DNA of 64,000 bases from Sphingomonas citri (GCF_019429485.1 NZ_JAHXZN010000013.1:1-64000), one strand, 5' to 3'; positions 16,540-26,071 are shown, counted from the first letter of the stretch. The notes: generated by a model not told the origin, from the letters alone. Made by a program: numbers and translations.

Positions 16540-18114
16540 TCAGCAGCCGCGCGGCGGCGCGCGCAGCAGCACGCGCCCGGCGAGCGCACCCGTCGACCTG
16601 CCGTTCACCAGCGCCACGCGCCCGTTGACCAGCACGGCGGCCACGCCCGCGCTCGGCACGCGGGGGTGGAGGTAATCCGCGCGCGGCGCGTAGCGGGCCG
16701 GGTCGATCACCGCGATGTCCGCGGCATAACCGGCGCGTAGGTAGCCTCGCCCGGCCAACCGGTAGATATCGGCGGTCGAGCCGGTCGAGCGCCGCACGAA
16801 GGCGGCCAGGGTGATCACGCGGCGCTGGCGGACGTAGACCTGGTATTTGCGCGGGAAGGTGGCGAACTGGCGCGGGTGGCCGTCCGACCCGTCCGAACTG
16901 GTCACCACCCAGGGTTGGCGCATGATGAGGTCGACGTCGCGGTCGACCATGTTGAAGCTCGCCACCGCCGCCCCCGCGGGGTCGGTCCGCGCGGCATTGG
17001 GCATGCGCAGGATGCGGAGCGCGGCGTCGATCGGGTCGACCCGCCACGCCGCCGCCACCTGCGCGAGCGTCCGCCCGGTCCAGGGCTGGCCCGCGCTGGT
17101 GAGCAGCAGCGAGGCCGCTCCGCCGCGCCGGCGGAGATTGGCCTGCATCTCGGGCCGGAGCCGCGTCATCGCGGCGGGATCGTCGAAGCGCGCGATCATG
17201 GCGCGGTAGCCGCCGTCGAGCGCCCAGCCCGGCACCAGCGCGGCGTCCACCGCCGAGCCCGAGGCGAGCCAGGGATATTGATCCGCGGTGACTTCCTGCC
17301 CCGCGCGCCGCGCCGCCTCGATCAGCGCGACCAGGGCGGGCGCCTGGCCCTGCACCGCGACCCCGAGCGCCTTGAGATGCGCGATATGCACCGGCATGGC
17401 CGCCTCGCGCCCGATCCGCAGCGCCTCGCGGGTCGAGTTCATCAGGCCGATCGAATAGTCCGACTCGTCGCGCTGGTGCGTGTCGTACACGCCGCCGCGC
17501 GATCCCGCCTCGCGCGCCACCGCGATCACCTCCTCGGTGCTGGCGTATCGCTGCGGTGCGTAGAACAATCCGGTCGAGAAGCCGGTCGCGCCCTGGCACA
17601 TCGCGTCCGCCACCAGCCCGCGCATCTTGGCCAGCTCGTCGGCGTCGGGCGCACGCGCCGACGCGCCTAGCACCCGGCGGCGCACCGCGCCGAAGCCGAC
17701 GAAGGGCACGGTGTTGGTGCCGATCCCCTTGGCGGCGAGCGCGCGCGCGTCGGAGGCGACGTCGGGCGTGCCATAGCCGTCGACCCCGGTGACGATCGTC
17801 GTCACGCCCTGCGCGAGCCAGGCGACGTTGGCCCGCACGCTGGCCTCGGGCGAGCGGAGGTAGGTGTCGGGGTGCGTGTGCGCGTCGATCAGCCCGGGGG
17901 TTACCAGCCTGCCACGCGCGTCGATCACGCGCTTCGCCGCGCCGCGCCGCGGCGGGCCGACATAGCTGATCCGGTCACCGGTTACCTCGACGTCACCGCG
18001 GAAGGGCGGGGCATCGGCGCCGGTGAAGATCGTGCCGCCGCGGATCGCGACGTCGGGCAGCGCCGACGCGGGAGCCGCGCCGAGCAGCAGCAGTGCCAGC
18101 AGCGCGCGCCTCAC
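16540..18114 (-). CDS. D-aminoacylase/N-acyl-D-amino-acid deacylase family amidohydrolase
   Basis: A 524-residue amidohydrolase with a Sec signal peptide (MRRALLALLLLGAAPASA), so periplasmic. Metal ligands are visible as H79 and H81 in DAHTHPD, a cysteine in MCQGATGFSTGLFY that corresponds to the bridging cysteine of D-aminoacylases, a histidine in MPVHIAHLKALG, and the catalytic aspartate in TSSDGSDGHPRQF. These match enzymes that deacylate N-acyl-D-amino acids. The GTG start overlaps the penicillin acylase stop (GTGA), so the two amide hydrolases are translationally coupled and may process the same class of N-acylated compounds. Substrate is inferred from family only. Confidence 0.85.
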   Translation of the reverse strand: MRRALLALLLLGAAPASALPDVAIRGGTIFTGADAPPFRGDVEVTGDRISYVGPPRRGAAKRVIDARGRLVTPGLIDAHTHPDTYLRSPEASVRANVAWLAQGVTTIVTGVDGYGTPDVASDARALAAKGIGTNTVPFVGFGAVRRRVLGASARAPDADELAKMRGLVADAMCQGATGFSTGLFYAPQRYASTEEVIAVAREAGSRGGVYDTHQRDESDYSIGLMNSTREALRIGREAAMPVHIAHLKALGVAVQGQAPALVALIEAARRAGQEVTADQYPWLASGSAVDAALVPGWALDGGYRAMIARFDDPAAMTRLRPEMQANLRRRGGAASLLLTSAGQPWTGRTLAQVAAAWRVDPIDAALRILRMPNAARTDPAGAAVASFNMVDRDVDLIMRQPWVVTSSDGSDGHPRQFATFPRKYQVYVRQRRVITLAAFVRRSTGSTADIYRLAGRGYLRAGYAADIAVIDPARYAPRADYLHPRVPSAGVAAVLVNGRVALVNGRSTGALAGRVLLRAPPRGC

Positions 18115-20465
18115 CGCGGCCCCGCGGGCAACAGCGTCCGCCGCGTCGCGAGCTGCGCGTCGACCGCGGCGCGCCCGAATAGCATCGGCAGCATCCGCCC
18201 CGCGATCCAGGGCGCGTATTGGTCGCGATAGTGCGGCGAGGCCGGCGCGTTCGACTGGCCGGGCAAATTGAGCATCAGCGAGCGGTCCCAATCCCCCACG
18301 TCGATCACCTGGAGATAGCTCGCCCCGCCGCGGGTGCGCCAGTCCGGCCCGTCGCCGAGCCAGCGCGCCATCACGGTATAGCCGTCCCCGCCCGAGCCGC
18401 CGTCCTCGATCGGAGGAAAAGCGGCGGCGATCGCGGGGATGCGCGACAGCGGGTGGCGGATCGTCACGCGGTGGAGCCGGTCCCAGCGCCACGTCCGCGC
18501 GTCCGGCCCCATCAGCACGACGGCGCGGTCCCAGGCGCTCGCCAGCGCGGCGGCGAGCAGCGCATCGCGCGCGGCGGCTGGATTCGCGCCGAGCCGCTGG
18601 TCGGGGTGCGCGAGCAGGTCGAGCAGCACCGACGGCGCGATCTCGGTGACGAGGTGGCGCGCGCGCGTGGGCACGATCGCGGCGAGCAGGCGCTGGCCGA
18701 GCTCGCGCCACAGAATCTCGAACAGCGCGGCCGCGGCGCTGTCGCCCTCGACGCGCGCGTCCCAGCCGCGCAGCAGCGTCGCGGCGGGCGATCCCCCCGC
18801 CGGCAGCAGCGTGAGCAGCTCCCGCGCGGGCGCGGAGAACGTGTCGTGCTGGAGCGCGACGCTGTCGGCGAGCGTGTGGCGCGGCTGCGTGGCGAGCACC
18901 GCGGCGATCCGCTCGTAGCGATAGGGATCGCGGAAGGAGCGCGCCGGGATGCGGTCGCGCGGCCAGCCGGCGGGCAGATTGTCCTGGTTGGCGGAGGCGA
19001 ACCAGCCCGCGGGCGGGTTGTAGACGCTCGGCAGCGCGCGATAGTCGCGATAGCCGGTCCAGTCGTAGCGGCCGTCCCCCGGCACCGGCAGCAGCCCGTC
19101 GCCGCGCCGGCGCTGCGGCACGAAGCCGATCACCTGCCAGCCGTGATTGCCGGCAATGTCCGCGTAGTGAAAATTGGTCGGCGAGGGATGGAGTTTGAAC
19201 GCCTTCTTGAGCCCCTGCCAGTCGCCGGCGAGATTGATCGCGATCATCGCGAAGGCGCCGCTCGCACCCGGCTGCATCGCGATCGAGCCGAGCGCGGTGG
19301 CGCGGTGCTTCGCCGGATCGTGGCTCACCACCGGGCCGTGGACCGAGTGGCGCAGCGTCGCGCGGTGCGGCGCTGCGCCCTTGACTGGGATCGCCACCGC
19401 GCGCGTGTCGAACGCCTTCCACCCGCCGGCGTGGCGGTAGCGCTCGGGGTCGCTCGGGTGGAGCTCGAGGACGAACAGATCCTCCTGGTCGATGTGGAAG
19501 TTGGTGCGGCCGAACGCGAACCGGTCGGTATGCCCCTGCATGATACCGGGCAGGCCCGGCGCGCCGCCGCCGATCACGTCGAGGCCGGGCGCGCTGAGAT
19601 GCGCGACGTGGCGCGGGCCGAAGCCGCCGAGCCCGAGATGCGGATCGTTGGCGAGGATCGCGCGCCCGGTGGCGCTGCGCGAGGGCGCGATCGTCCAGGC
19701 GTTGCTGCCCGCGTTGGCGGCGTCGAGCCGCTCGCCGCGCGTCGGCGTCTCGGGGCCGAAGGGCAGGCCGCCGAGGTTGAGCGCGCTGAGATCGTCGTCG
19801 CTCACCGCGGCGACGTCGAGCCCCTGGGGCACGCGCAGCACGCCCGCGGGGCGGAGCGGCGCCATGATCGCGTCGAGCTCGATCAGCCCGAGCGCGGCGA
19901 GCTGGGCGCGGCGCAGCTCGTCGTCGGTGTTGCCCGCCGAGGCGCCGCGTGCGAGCACGAAGTCGCGAACGTCCCAGCGCAGCGGCGCCACGCCGAGGAT
20001 GCGGTATTCGGGCGGAAGCAGCGTCGGATCGGCGGTGACCTCGGCGACGCGGGCGTTGACCCCGGCGACATAGGCGCGCGCGCAGGCAAGGATCGCGGGG
20101 GGGATCCGCGCCAGCTCGGCGGCGAGGTCGCCGCGATAGTGGAACAGCCGCGCGGTGGCGTCGTGCGGCGCGAAGTCGCCGCCGAACGCCTCGGCGAGCC
20201 GGCCGAGCTCGCGGCGATGAGCGAGGTCGATCTGGAAGAGACGGTCGCGCGCGACGACATAGCCTTGGCCGAAGAAGGCGTCGGGGATGGTCTCGGCGCG
20301 GATATGCGGAACGCCGTAGACGTCGTCGCCGATCTCGATCGGTGCGGTGAGACCGGCGGCCAGGGTGCGGAACGACGCGGTCGTGGTCTGCGCGCGTGCG
20401 CGCCATGTCGGAGCGAGTGCGAGCGTCGCGGCGCTGCGGAGCAGGAAGGAGCGACGGTCGAGCAT
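18111..20465 (-). CDS. Penicillin acylase family Ntn-hydrolase
   Basis: A 784-residue precursor of the penicillin amidase / acyl-homoserine-lactone acylase family. It starts with a Tat-like signal, MLDRRSFLLRSAATLALAP. Alpha-subunit motifs follow (GVPHIRAETIPDAFFGQGYV, then ARDRLFQIDLAHRRELGRLAE). The autoproteolysis site is around G253-S254-N-A-W, with S254 as the predicted N-terminal nucleophile of the beta chain. Conserved downstream pieces include LANDPHLGLG, PGLPGIMQGHTDRFAFGRTN and SANQDNLPAGWPRD. Such enzymes cleave amide bonds of beta-lactams, AHL signals or N-acyl amino acids; the choice cannot be read here. It is the first gene of a pair with the D-aminoacylase-like protein and is divergent from the TonB receptor. 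Confidence 0.88.
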   Translation of the reverse strand: MLDRRSFLLRSAATLALAPTWRARAQTTTASFRTLAAGLTAPIEIGDDVYGVPHIRAETIPDAFFGQGYVVARDRLFQIDLAHRRELGRLAEAFGGDFAPHDATARLFHYRGDLAAELARIPPAILACARAYVAGVNARVAEVTADPTLLPPEYRILGVAPLRWDVRDFVLARGASAGNTDDELRRAQLAALGLIELDAIMAPLRPAGVLRVPQGLDVAAVSDDDLSALNLGGLPFGPETPTRGERLDAANAGSNAWTIAPSRSATGRAILANDPHLGLGGFGPRHVAHLSAPGLDVIGGGAPGLPGIMQGHTDRFAFGRTNFHIDQEDLFVLELHPSDPERYRHAGGWKAFDTRAVAIPVKGAAPHRATLRHSVHGPVVSHDPAKHRATALGSIAMQPGASGAFAMIAINLAGDWQGLKKAFKLHPSPTNFHYADIAGNHGWQVIGFVPQRRRGDGLLPVPGDGRYDWTGYRDYRALPSVYNPPAGWFASANQDNLPAGWPRDRIPARSFRDPYRYERIAAVLATQPRHTLADSVALQHDTFSAPARELLTLLPAGGSPAATLLRGWDARVEGDSAAAALFEILWRELGQRLLAAIVPTRARHLVTEIAPSVLLDLLAHPDQRLGANPAAARDALLAAALASAWDRAVVLMGPDARTWRWDRLHRVTIRHPLSRIPAIAAAFPPIEDGGSGGDGYTVMARWLGDGPDWRTRGGASYLQVIDVGDWDRSLMLNLPGQSNAPASPHYRDQYAPWIAGRMLPMLFGRAAVDAQLATRRTLLPAGPR

Positions 20466-20957
20466 TGGATCTCCCTGTCGTGCCGGCGGCGAGCGGGCTG
20501 ACGCTACACGCGCCGGGGAGGGCGCGCGAGCCGAGATCGGTGCCGGGGGCATAGGTCAGGGCTATGGTGGGTCGCGGCGTGCTGCGGGTCCTGTTCGCGT
20601 GAGGGGCTGTTTGTGCTTCCGCGCACGCGGGAGCTCAGGGCGTCGCGCGCCACGCGCGGTTGTTCTGCTCGGCCCTGGGTTCCCGCTTCCGCGGGAACAC
20701 GGTACGCGCGGAACGCTGCCGGCGCCTCGCCCATCCGAGCGTTCCACCTGGGACCCATGCCCCGCGTCTATGCCGCTCACAACGCTGCGAAACGACGCAG
20801 CGCTTGACGCTTCCCGCCGCGCCGCTTCACCTTCGGCGCCGATACCCGACACGCCCGGCGCTCGAACGACCGCGGCCGCGGGGGTCGCGCAGGAGGCGAC
20901 GGCGGGCCGCGCGGCCCGGCCGAACGCAGCGGCCCTGACGGGTCATAGGGGGCAGAG
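20466..20957. other. Divergent intergenic region, acylase/TonB receptor
   Basis: This 492-base gap between two divergent export-related genes has no convincing gene. It holds a short palindrome at 20679-20698 and very GC-rich sequence before the receptor start. I see no riboswitch core. Promoters for both genes should lie here, but no clear -35/-10 pair stands out. Confidence 0.5.
20679..20698. repeat. Short palindrome GTTCCCGC-TTCC-GCGGGAAC
   Basis: Perfect 8-base arms with a 4-base loop. It resembles the CCCGC-TTC-GCGGG cores of the other dispersed palindromes but lacks the flanking GTCAT part. Confidence 0.6.
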
Positions 20958-23927
20958 ATGACAGAACAGCGGCACATCGGGCGCGGCGCGCTCCTGGCGG
21001 GATGGGCCGGCGGCGCGCTGCTGGCGGTGCTCGCGTTCCCCGCCACCGCGCAGACCGTGCCGGCGGAGCAGACGCCGCCCGCGGGCGAGCTCGCCACGGC
21101 GCAGACCGAGGCCGCCGCGCTGGAGGGCGGCGCCGACGTGGTCGTCACCGGCTCGCGCGTGCTGCGCAGCGGCTTCGAGGCGCCCACCCCGCTCACCGTG
21201 CTGAGCCAGGAGGAGATCCAGAACGGCTCGCCGAGCAACAACATCGCCGACTTCGTCAACCAGCTGCCCGCGCTCGCCGGCTCGACCCGCCCGGCCAACT
21301 CGCGGCTCAATCTCAGCAGCGGCCAGGCCGGGATCAATGCGCTCAACCTGCGCAACCTCGGCGAGACGCGCACCCTGGTGCTGCTCGATGGCCGCCGCTC
21401 GGTCGCCTCGACCATCACCGGGCTGGTTGACGTCAACACCATCCCGCAGGCGCTGGTGAAGAGCGTCGAGGTCGTCACCGGCGGCGCCTCCGCCGCTTAC
21501 GGCTCGGACGCGGTGGCGGGCGTCGTCAACTTCGTGCTCGACAAGCAATATGAGGGCATCAAGGTCAGCGCCGACAGCGGCGTGACCGACAAGGGCGACG
21601 GCTACAATTACTCGCTCGCGGTCACCGGCGGGCTCAGCTTCGCGGGCGGGCGCGGGCACCTCGTCGTCAATGCCGAGCTGGCGCATCGCGACGGCATCTT
21701 CCAGGTCGACCGCGACTGGAACGCGACCGGCTATGTCCGCATCCAGGATCCGAACTGGACCGCGACCAGCACCACCCCGCAGTTCCTGATCCGCCGCCAG
21801 GTCGGCGCGGTCAACTCGACCCCGGGCGGGATCGTCACCGCCTCCTCGGGAGGCGCCGCCAACCGGCTGCGCGGCTATTATTTCGGCGCCGGCGGCGCGG
21901 TACAGCGGTACAATTACGGCGCGCTCACCTTCCCAGCGCCCGGCGGCAGCGCTGCGCCGACGCTGACTCAGGGCGGCGACTGGCAGGTCAACGACACTGG
22001 GCGCCGCATCGGGCTCGACCCGGAGGACGACCGCCACGGCGTGTTCGCGCGCGCCGGCTTCGAGGTGGCGGACGGCGTGGAGCTGTTCGCCGAGGGTTCG
22101 TACAACCGCCAGCGCGTCTTTTTCAACGCCGGCCCGAACCTCTCGACCGGCATCACCTACCAGCGCGACAACGCCTTCCTCCAGAACACGCTCGGCCCAG
22201 CGCTGCTGAACGGGATCAACACCGTCACGGTCGCGACCTCCTCGGCCGACCTGCCGTTCCGCGCGGTCGACAACCGCCGGGAGGTGCAGCGCTACGTCAT
22301 CGGGGCGGAGGGCAAGACCGAGGCGTTCGGCCGCCCTGCGACCTGGAACATCTACGGCCAGTACGGTCGCGCCGACCTGCGCGAGCAGCTGCGCAACGTC
22401 ATGAACCTGGCGCGCATGAACGCCGCGACCGACGCGGTCTTCGCCGGCGGCACGATCGCCTGCCGCGTCAACACCGACGCGAGTCCTACCAATGACGCGC
22501 CCGGCTGCGTCCCGCTCAACCGGCTCGGCGTCGGCGTCGCCGATCCCGCCGCGGTGCGCTACGTCCTCGGCGATCCCTATCGCGACGAAGTGGTGGAACA
22601 ATGGGTGACCGGCGCCAACGTCGCGTTCAACCCGTTCGCGACCTGGGCGGGCGATGTCAGCCTCGCGCTCGGCGCGGAATATCGCCGCGAGAAAATCAGC
22701 GGCTACGTCCCCGCCGAGTTCCAGCCGGTAATCACCCAGACCAGCACCGCCAACGCCTGGTCGGTCGGCAACTACCTTCCCACCAACGGCAGCTATGACG
22801 TGAAGGAGGCGTATCTCGAGACGGTGGTGCCGCTCGGGCTCGGACTGGAGCTCAACGGCGCGGCGCGCGCGACGCGCTATTCTACCGCCGGGTACGTCAC
22901 GACCTGGAAGGCGGGGGCGACATGGCGACCGATCGAGGACATCCGCTTCCGCGTCACGCGCTCGCGCGATATCCGCGCGCCCAACCTCAACGAGTTGTTT
23001 CAGGCCGGTGCGGCCAACAGCGACTCGGTGCGCAACCCGGCCTATACCGCCGACGGCGCCAACGGCCCGGCCAGCTTCGGCTATTCCGCCACCGCGACCG
23101 GCAACCTCGACCTGCGACCGGAGAAGGCCGATTCGTGGAACGCCGGGGTGGTGCTGACGCCGCGCTGGGTGCCGGGCCTCAACCTGTCGGTCGATTATTT
23201 CCGCATCGACGTCGATGACGCGATCAGCAGCTTCAGCGCGCAGAACATCATCGACCTGTGCCAGCAGGGCCAGCAGCAGTTCTGCGGCGCCTTCGCGCAG
23301 GACCCGGTGCGTTCGACCCCGACCCAGCCGTACCTGCTGTTCCGCACGCAGCCGTTCAACGCCGCCCGTCAGCTCGTCCGCGGGGTCGACATCGACGCGT
23401 CCTATCGCACCGCGCTCGATTCGCTCGGCATCTCCGCACCGGGCGCGCTGACGCTGCGCGGCGTGGCGACGCGCTACATCGACAATCTGCTCGACACCGG
23501 CGTGCCGGGGCAGGTGGTGCTCAACTCGGTGGGGGTGAACGGCGGGCAGGCGAGCACGCCGACCTGGCTATATCGCGTCAGCGCCGGCTATGACGGGCCG
23601 GGCTTCTCGATCACCGGGATCGGCCGCGGGGTGAGCGCCGGCCGCTACGCCGCCAACGGGATCGAGTGCCAGACGAACTGTCCGCTCTCGACGACGCAGT
23701 TCCCGACCTATGATGACAATCACGTCTCCGGGCTGTTCTATGCCGACCTCAACCTGACCGCCAAGGTGCCGATGGCGGGCGCCGAGGCGCAGCTCTTCGT
23801 CAACGTGACCAACGTCTTCGACCGCTGGCCGCTGCTGCTGCCCGAGACGGGCCTGGCAGCGAACAGCACCTACAGTGACCTGCTCGGTCGCGCCTTCCGT
23901 ATCGGCATCCGGATGCAGACGCGCTGA
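20958..23927 (+). CDS. TonB-dependent receptor
   Basis: A 989-residue outer-membrane receptor. The N-terminus has a signal region ending AFPATAQT near residue 33. The plug domain (about 60-210) includes DVVVTGSRVLRSGF, a TonB-box-like region, and LRNLGETRTLVLLDGRRS, followed by the 22-strand beta-barrel ending in an aromatic/polar strand LLGRAFRIGIRMQTR. Details such as LNLRNLGETRTLVLLDGRR and the length place it in the large sphingomonad group that imports oligosaccharides, peptides or aromatics rather than in the classic siderophore group. It is divergent from the penicillin acylase and followed by a dienelactone hydrolase, so uptake of an acylated or aromatic compound is a reasonable but unproven guess. 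Confidence 0.92.
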   Translation: MTEQRHIGRGALLAGWAGGALLAVLAFPATAQTVPAEQTPPAGELATAQTEAAALEGGADVVVTGSRVLRSGFEAPTPLTVLSQEEIQNGSPSNNIADFVNQLPALAGSTRPANSRLNLSSGQAGINALNLRNLGETRTLVLLDGRRSVASTITGLVDVNTIPQALVKSVEVVTGGASAAYGSDAVAGVVNFVLDKQYEGIKVSADSGVTDKGDGYNYSLAVTGGLSFAGGRGHLVVNAELAHRDGIFQVDRDWNATGYVRIQDPNWTATSTTPQFLIRRQVGAVNSTPGGIVTASSGGAANRLRGYYFGAGGAVQRYNYGALTFPAPGGSAAPTLTQGGDWQVNDTGRRIGLDPEDDRHGVFARAGFEVADGVELFAEGSYNRQRVFFNAGPNLSTGITYQRDNAFLQNTLGPALLNGINTVTVATSSADLPFRAVDNRREVQRYVIGAEGKTEAFGRPATWNIYGQYGRADLREQLRNVMNLARMNAATDAVFAGGTIACRVNTDASPTNDAPGCVPLNRLGVGVADPAAVRYVLGDPYRDEVVEQWVTGANVAFNPFATWAGDVSLALGAEYRREKISGYVPAEFQPVITQTSTANAWSVGNYLPTNGSYDVKEAYLETVVPLGLGLELNGAARATRYSTAGYVTTWKAGATWRPIEDIRFRVTRSRDIRAPNLNELFQAGAANSDSVRNPAYTADGANGPASFGYSATATGNLDLRPEKADSWNAGVVLTPRWVPGLNLSVDYFRIDVDDAISSFSAQNIIDLCQQGQQQFCGAFAQDPVRSTPTQPYLLFRTQPFNAARQLVRGVDIDASYRTALDSLGISAPGALTLRGVATRYIDNLLDTGVPGQVVLNSVGVNGGQASTPTWLYRVSAGYDGPGFSITGIGRGVSAGRYAANGIECQTNCPLSTTQFPTYDDNHVSGLFYADLNLTAKVPMAGAEAQLFVNVTNVFDRWPLLLPETGLAANSTYSDLLGRAFRIGIRMQTR

Positions 23928-23933
23928 GGCGAC

Positions 23934-23959
23934 GCGGGGCCACTCGCGCATGGCCCCGC
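23934..23959 (+). terminator. Probable terminator after the TonB receptor
   Basis: Perfect 9-base arms GCGGGGCCA and TGGCCCCGC around CTCGCGCA begin seven bases past the receptor stop. There is no T-run, as often in high-GC genomes. Confidence 0.5.
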
Positions 23960-24012
23960 CGCCCTCGCCTCGCTAGGCTCGCGCGAGAAGCGACGAATCA
24001 TTGGAGCGGGCG

Positions 24013-24903
24013 ATGGACCGGAACGACCCTGGGCTGCGCGACGCCGCGGTGCGGCTGTACGACGACTTCACCCACGAGCATCGCGATCGCCGCACCCTGC
24101 TGCGCCAGATGACCGCGTTGGCGGGCTCGGTCGCGGCGGCGGAGGCGCTGATCCTCGGCATCTCCGCCAGTCCCGCCGCCGCGGCGCAGGTGGACCCCGC
24201 CGACAAGCGGCTGATCACGCGCAAGGGCGGCTTCGGGCTCGCCGGTGGGGGCAGCGTCAACGGCTATTTCGCCGCGCCGCGTAAGCCCGGGCGCAAGCTC
24301 GGCGCGGTGATGGTGATCCACGAGAACCGCGGGCTCCAGCCGCATATCGAGGACGTCGCGCGTCGCCTGGCGCTCGCCGGCTTCTTCGCGCTCGCGCCCG
24401 ACTTCCTGTCCAGTGCGGGCGGTACGCCGGCGGACGAGGACAAGGCGCGCGAGCTGATCGGCCGGCTCGACTATGACGCGACGATCGCCACCGCGGTGGC
24501 GGTGGTGAAGCGGCTCGGCCAGCGCGCCAACGGCAACGGCAAGGTCGGCATCGTCGGCTTCTGCTGGGGCGGCGCGCTGGTCGACCGGGTCGCGCTCGCC
24601 GCCGGGCCGGCATTGGCCGCGGGGGTAAGCTACTACGGTCCTGCCCCGGAACCGGCCGAGGCGGTCAAGCTCCAGGTGCCGCTGCTGCTCCACTACGCCG
24701 GCAAAGACACGCGCGTGGCGCAGACCGCCGAGCCCTGGGTCGACGCGCTGCGCGCTGCCGGCAAGCCGTTCGAGGCCTTCACGTACCCGGGGGTCGACCA
24801 TGCCTTCAACAACGACACGTCGGCAGAGCGCTACGACAAGGCCGCCGCCGATCTCGCCTGGCAGCGTACCATCACCTTCCTCCACCAGCATCTGGACGCC
24901 TGA
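24013..24903 (+). CDS. Dienelactone hydrolase family protein
   Basis: A 296-residue alpha/beta hydrolase. The catalytic triad of dienelactone hydrolases is visible as C184 (VGFCWGG), D232 (AGKDTRV) and H263 (GVDHAFNN), with the assisting glutamate E104 in IHENRG. A hydrophobic helix near residues 34-58 (ending SPAAAAQV) after an Arg-containing region may be a Tat signal or membrane anchor, as in other long bacterial homologues. These enzymes open dienelactone or related carboxymethylene lactones in aromatic degradation, though many have other esterase roles. GGAGCGGG before the ATG at 24013 supports that start. It is four bases before the GST gene, so they form an operon. Confidence 0.88.
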   Translation: MDRNDPGLRDAAVRLYDDFTHEHRDRRTLLRQMTALAGSVAAAEALILGISASPAAAAQVDPADKRLITRKGGFGLAGGGSVNGYFAAPRKPGRKLGAVMVIHENRGLQPHIEDVARRLALAGFFALAPDFLSSAGGTPADEDKARELIGRLDYDATIATAVAVVKRLGQRANGNGKVGIVGFCWGGALVDRVALAAGPALAAGVSYYGPAPEPAEAVKLQVPLLLHYAGKDTRVAQTAEPWVDALRAAGKPFEAFTYPGVDHAFNNDTSAERYDKAAADLAWQRTITFLHQHLDA

Positions 24904-24906
24904 TCG

Positions 24907-25512
24907 ATGACGCTCACCTTCTTCACCCACCCGCGGTCGCGCAGCCGCAGCGCGCGCTGGATGCTCGAGGAGATCGGCGCGCCGTACGAGCAGGTGGTTA
25001 TCGACTTCGACAGGAAGCCGGCCGCGCTGCTCGAGGCCAACCCGCTCGGCAAGGTGCCGGTGATCGTCCATGACGGGCAGGTGGTGAGCGAGGCGGCGGC
25101 GATCTGCGCCTATCTCGCCGAGGCCTTCCCCGAGGCGGGACTGGCGCCGCGCGGGAACGAGCGCGCGGCCTACTATCGCTGGCTGTTCTTCACCTCGGGG
25201 CCGCTCGAGGCGGCGATGGTCGACAAGGCGCTGGGCGTGCAGGTGCCGCCCGAGCGCGAGGGAATGGTGGGCTATGCCAGCTTCGCGCGCGCGGTCGACG
25301 CGTTCGAGCGCGCGCTGGAGGGGCGCGACTATGTCGCGGGCGACCGCTTCACCGCGGCGGACGTGTTCGTGGGCAGCGCGGTGGGCTTCTTCACCGGCTT
25401 CGGCCTGCTGGAGCCGCGCGAGACCTTCATGGCCTATCTCGACCGCGTTCGCGCGAGGCCGGCGTGGCAGCGCGCCAACGACATCGACGACGCGCTGCTG
25501 AAGGGGAAGTAG
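24907..25512 (+). CDS. Glutathione S-transferase family protein
   Basis: A 201-residue cytoplasmic GST. The thioredoxin-like N-domain (1-78) contains TFFTHPRSRSRSARWMLEEIGAPYEQ, the cis-proline region LGKVPVI, and EAAAICAYLAEAFPE, the glutathione gamma-glutamyl site. The helical C-domain includes YVAGDRFTAADVFVGS, the N-capping box. The serine-rich HPRSRSRS active-site loop resembles beta/theta-like bacterial GSTs. It likely conjugates or reduces an electrophile with glutathione. Its partner is the dienelactone hydrolase immediately upstream. Confidence 0.9.
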   Translation: MTLTFFTHPRSRSRSARWMLEEIGAPYEQVVIDFDRKPAALLEANPLGKVPVIVHDGQVVSEAAAICAYLAEAFPEAGLAPRGNERAAYYRWLFFTSGPLEAAMVDKALGVQVPPEREGMVGYASFARAVDAFERALEGRDYVAGDRFTAADVFVGSAVGFFTGFGLLEPRETFMAYLDRVRARPAWQRANDIDDALLKGK

Positions 25513-25594
25513 GGGGGCGTTGCTTCCTCGGTGTTCCCCGGCGAAAGCCAGGACGGGGGTGGAAAGCCGCTTGTAAGCGCCGACAACAGCCTTT

Positions 25595-25690
25595 CGTCAT
25601 CCCGGCCTTGAGCCGGGATCCCTGGCGCCGCACACGCGCCGACGAAGGCGTGCGCGGAAGGATGGATCCCGGGCTAAGGCCGGGATGACG
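25595..25690. repeat. REP-like inverted repeat pair
   Basis: CGTCATCCCGGCCTTGAGCC.. at 25595 is matched by an inverted copy ending at 25690; the two 27-base arms agree at 24 positions. Together they fill most of the gap 25513-25747, which has no gene. Confidence 0.8.
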
Positions 25691-25710
25691 GGCGAGCGGC
25701 CCCAGCCGAA

Positions 25711-25740
25711 AGGCCCGCCGCCTCATTGGGTAGCGGGCCT
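25711..25740 (-). terminator. Rho-independent terminator of the small periplasmic protein gene
   Basis: AGGCCCGC and GCGGGCCT pair perfectly around a 14-base loop, eight bases past the stop of the minus-strand gene at 25748. TTTCGG follows on that strand. Confidence 0.65.
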
Positions 25741-25747
25741 CGCGTGG

Positions 25748-26071
25748 TCAGCGATAGCGGCGCCGATCGTGCTTGTCGTAGCGTACACGCGCGCTCAGCG
25801 CGTCGAAGCGGCGGTCGAGATCGCGACGCTCCCATTGCGACAGGCCGTCGCGGCGATAGCGCCCCTCCAGCGCGGCGAGCTGACGCGACTCGCGCCGCAG
25901 CCCGCGCGCCTCGTTGCGGTTGAGCGCGCCCGATCGGATGCCCTGGTCGATGCGCTGGTCGAGCCGCGCCTGGCGCTGGTTGATCGACTGCCACGGCGCC
26001 GCGCTGGCGATCCCCGGCACCACGACGGCGGCGAGCCCGAGCCCGGCGATCACGGTCTTGAGACGGTTCAT
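25748..26071 (-). CDS. Small periplasmic Arg-rich protein, function unknown
   Basis: A 107-residue protein I do not recognise by function. It starts with a clear Sec signal (MNRLKTVIAGLGLAAVVVPGIASA, cleavage near residue 24). The mature part is about 80 residues, strongly charged and Arg-rich, predicted helical, with a repeated R-x-L/I pattern (QRQARLDQRIDQGIRSGALNRNEARGLRRE..., then WERRDLDRRFDALSARVRYD). Small periplasmic proteins with this 'INQRQxxLDxRIDxGIRxGxL' style are common in sphingomonads. No partner gene is obvious. A terminator follows it and 129 bases separate it from dacB. Confidence 0.75.
   Translation of the reverse strand: MNRLKTVIAGLGLAAVVVPGIASAAPWQSINQRQARLDQRIDQGIRSGALNRNEARGLRRESRQLAALEGRYRRDGLSQWERRDLDRRFDALSARVRYDKHDRRRYR

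Noticed and set aside
18219..20501. A 760-codon plus-strand frame
   Set aside because: It mirrors the penicillin acylase gene; composition is shadow-like.
20466..20957. Riboswitch before the TonB receptor
   Set aside because: No cobalamin, TPP or FMN core could be traced; only GC-rich sequence and a short palindrome are present.
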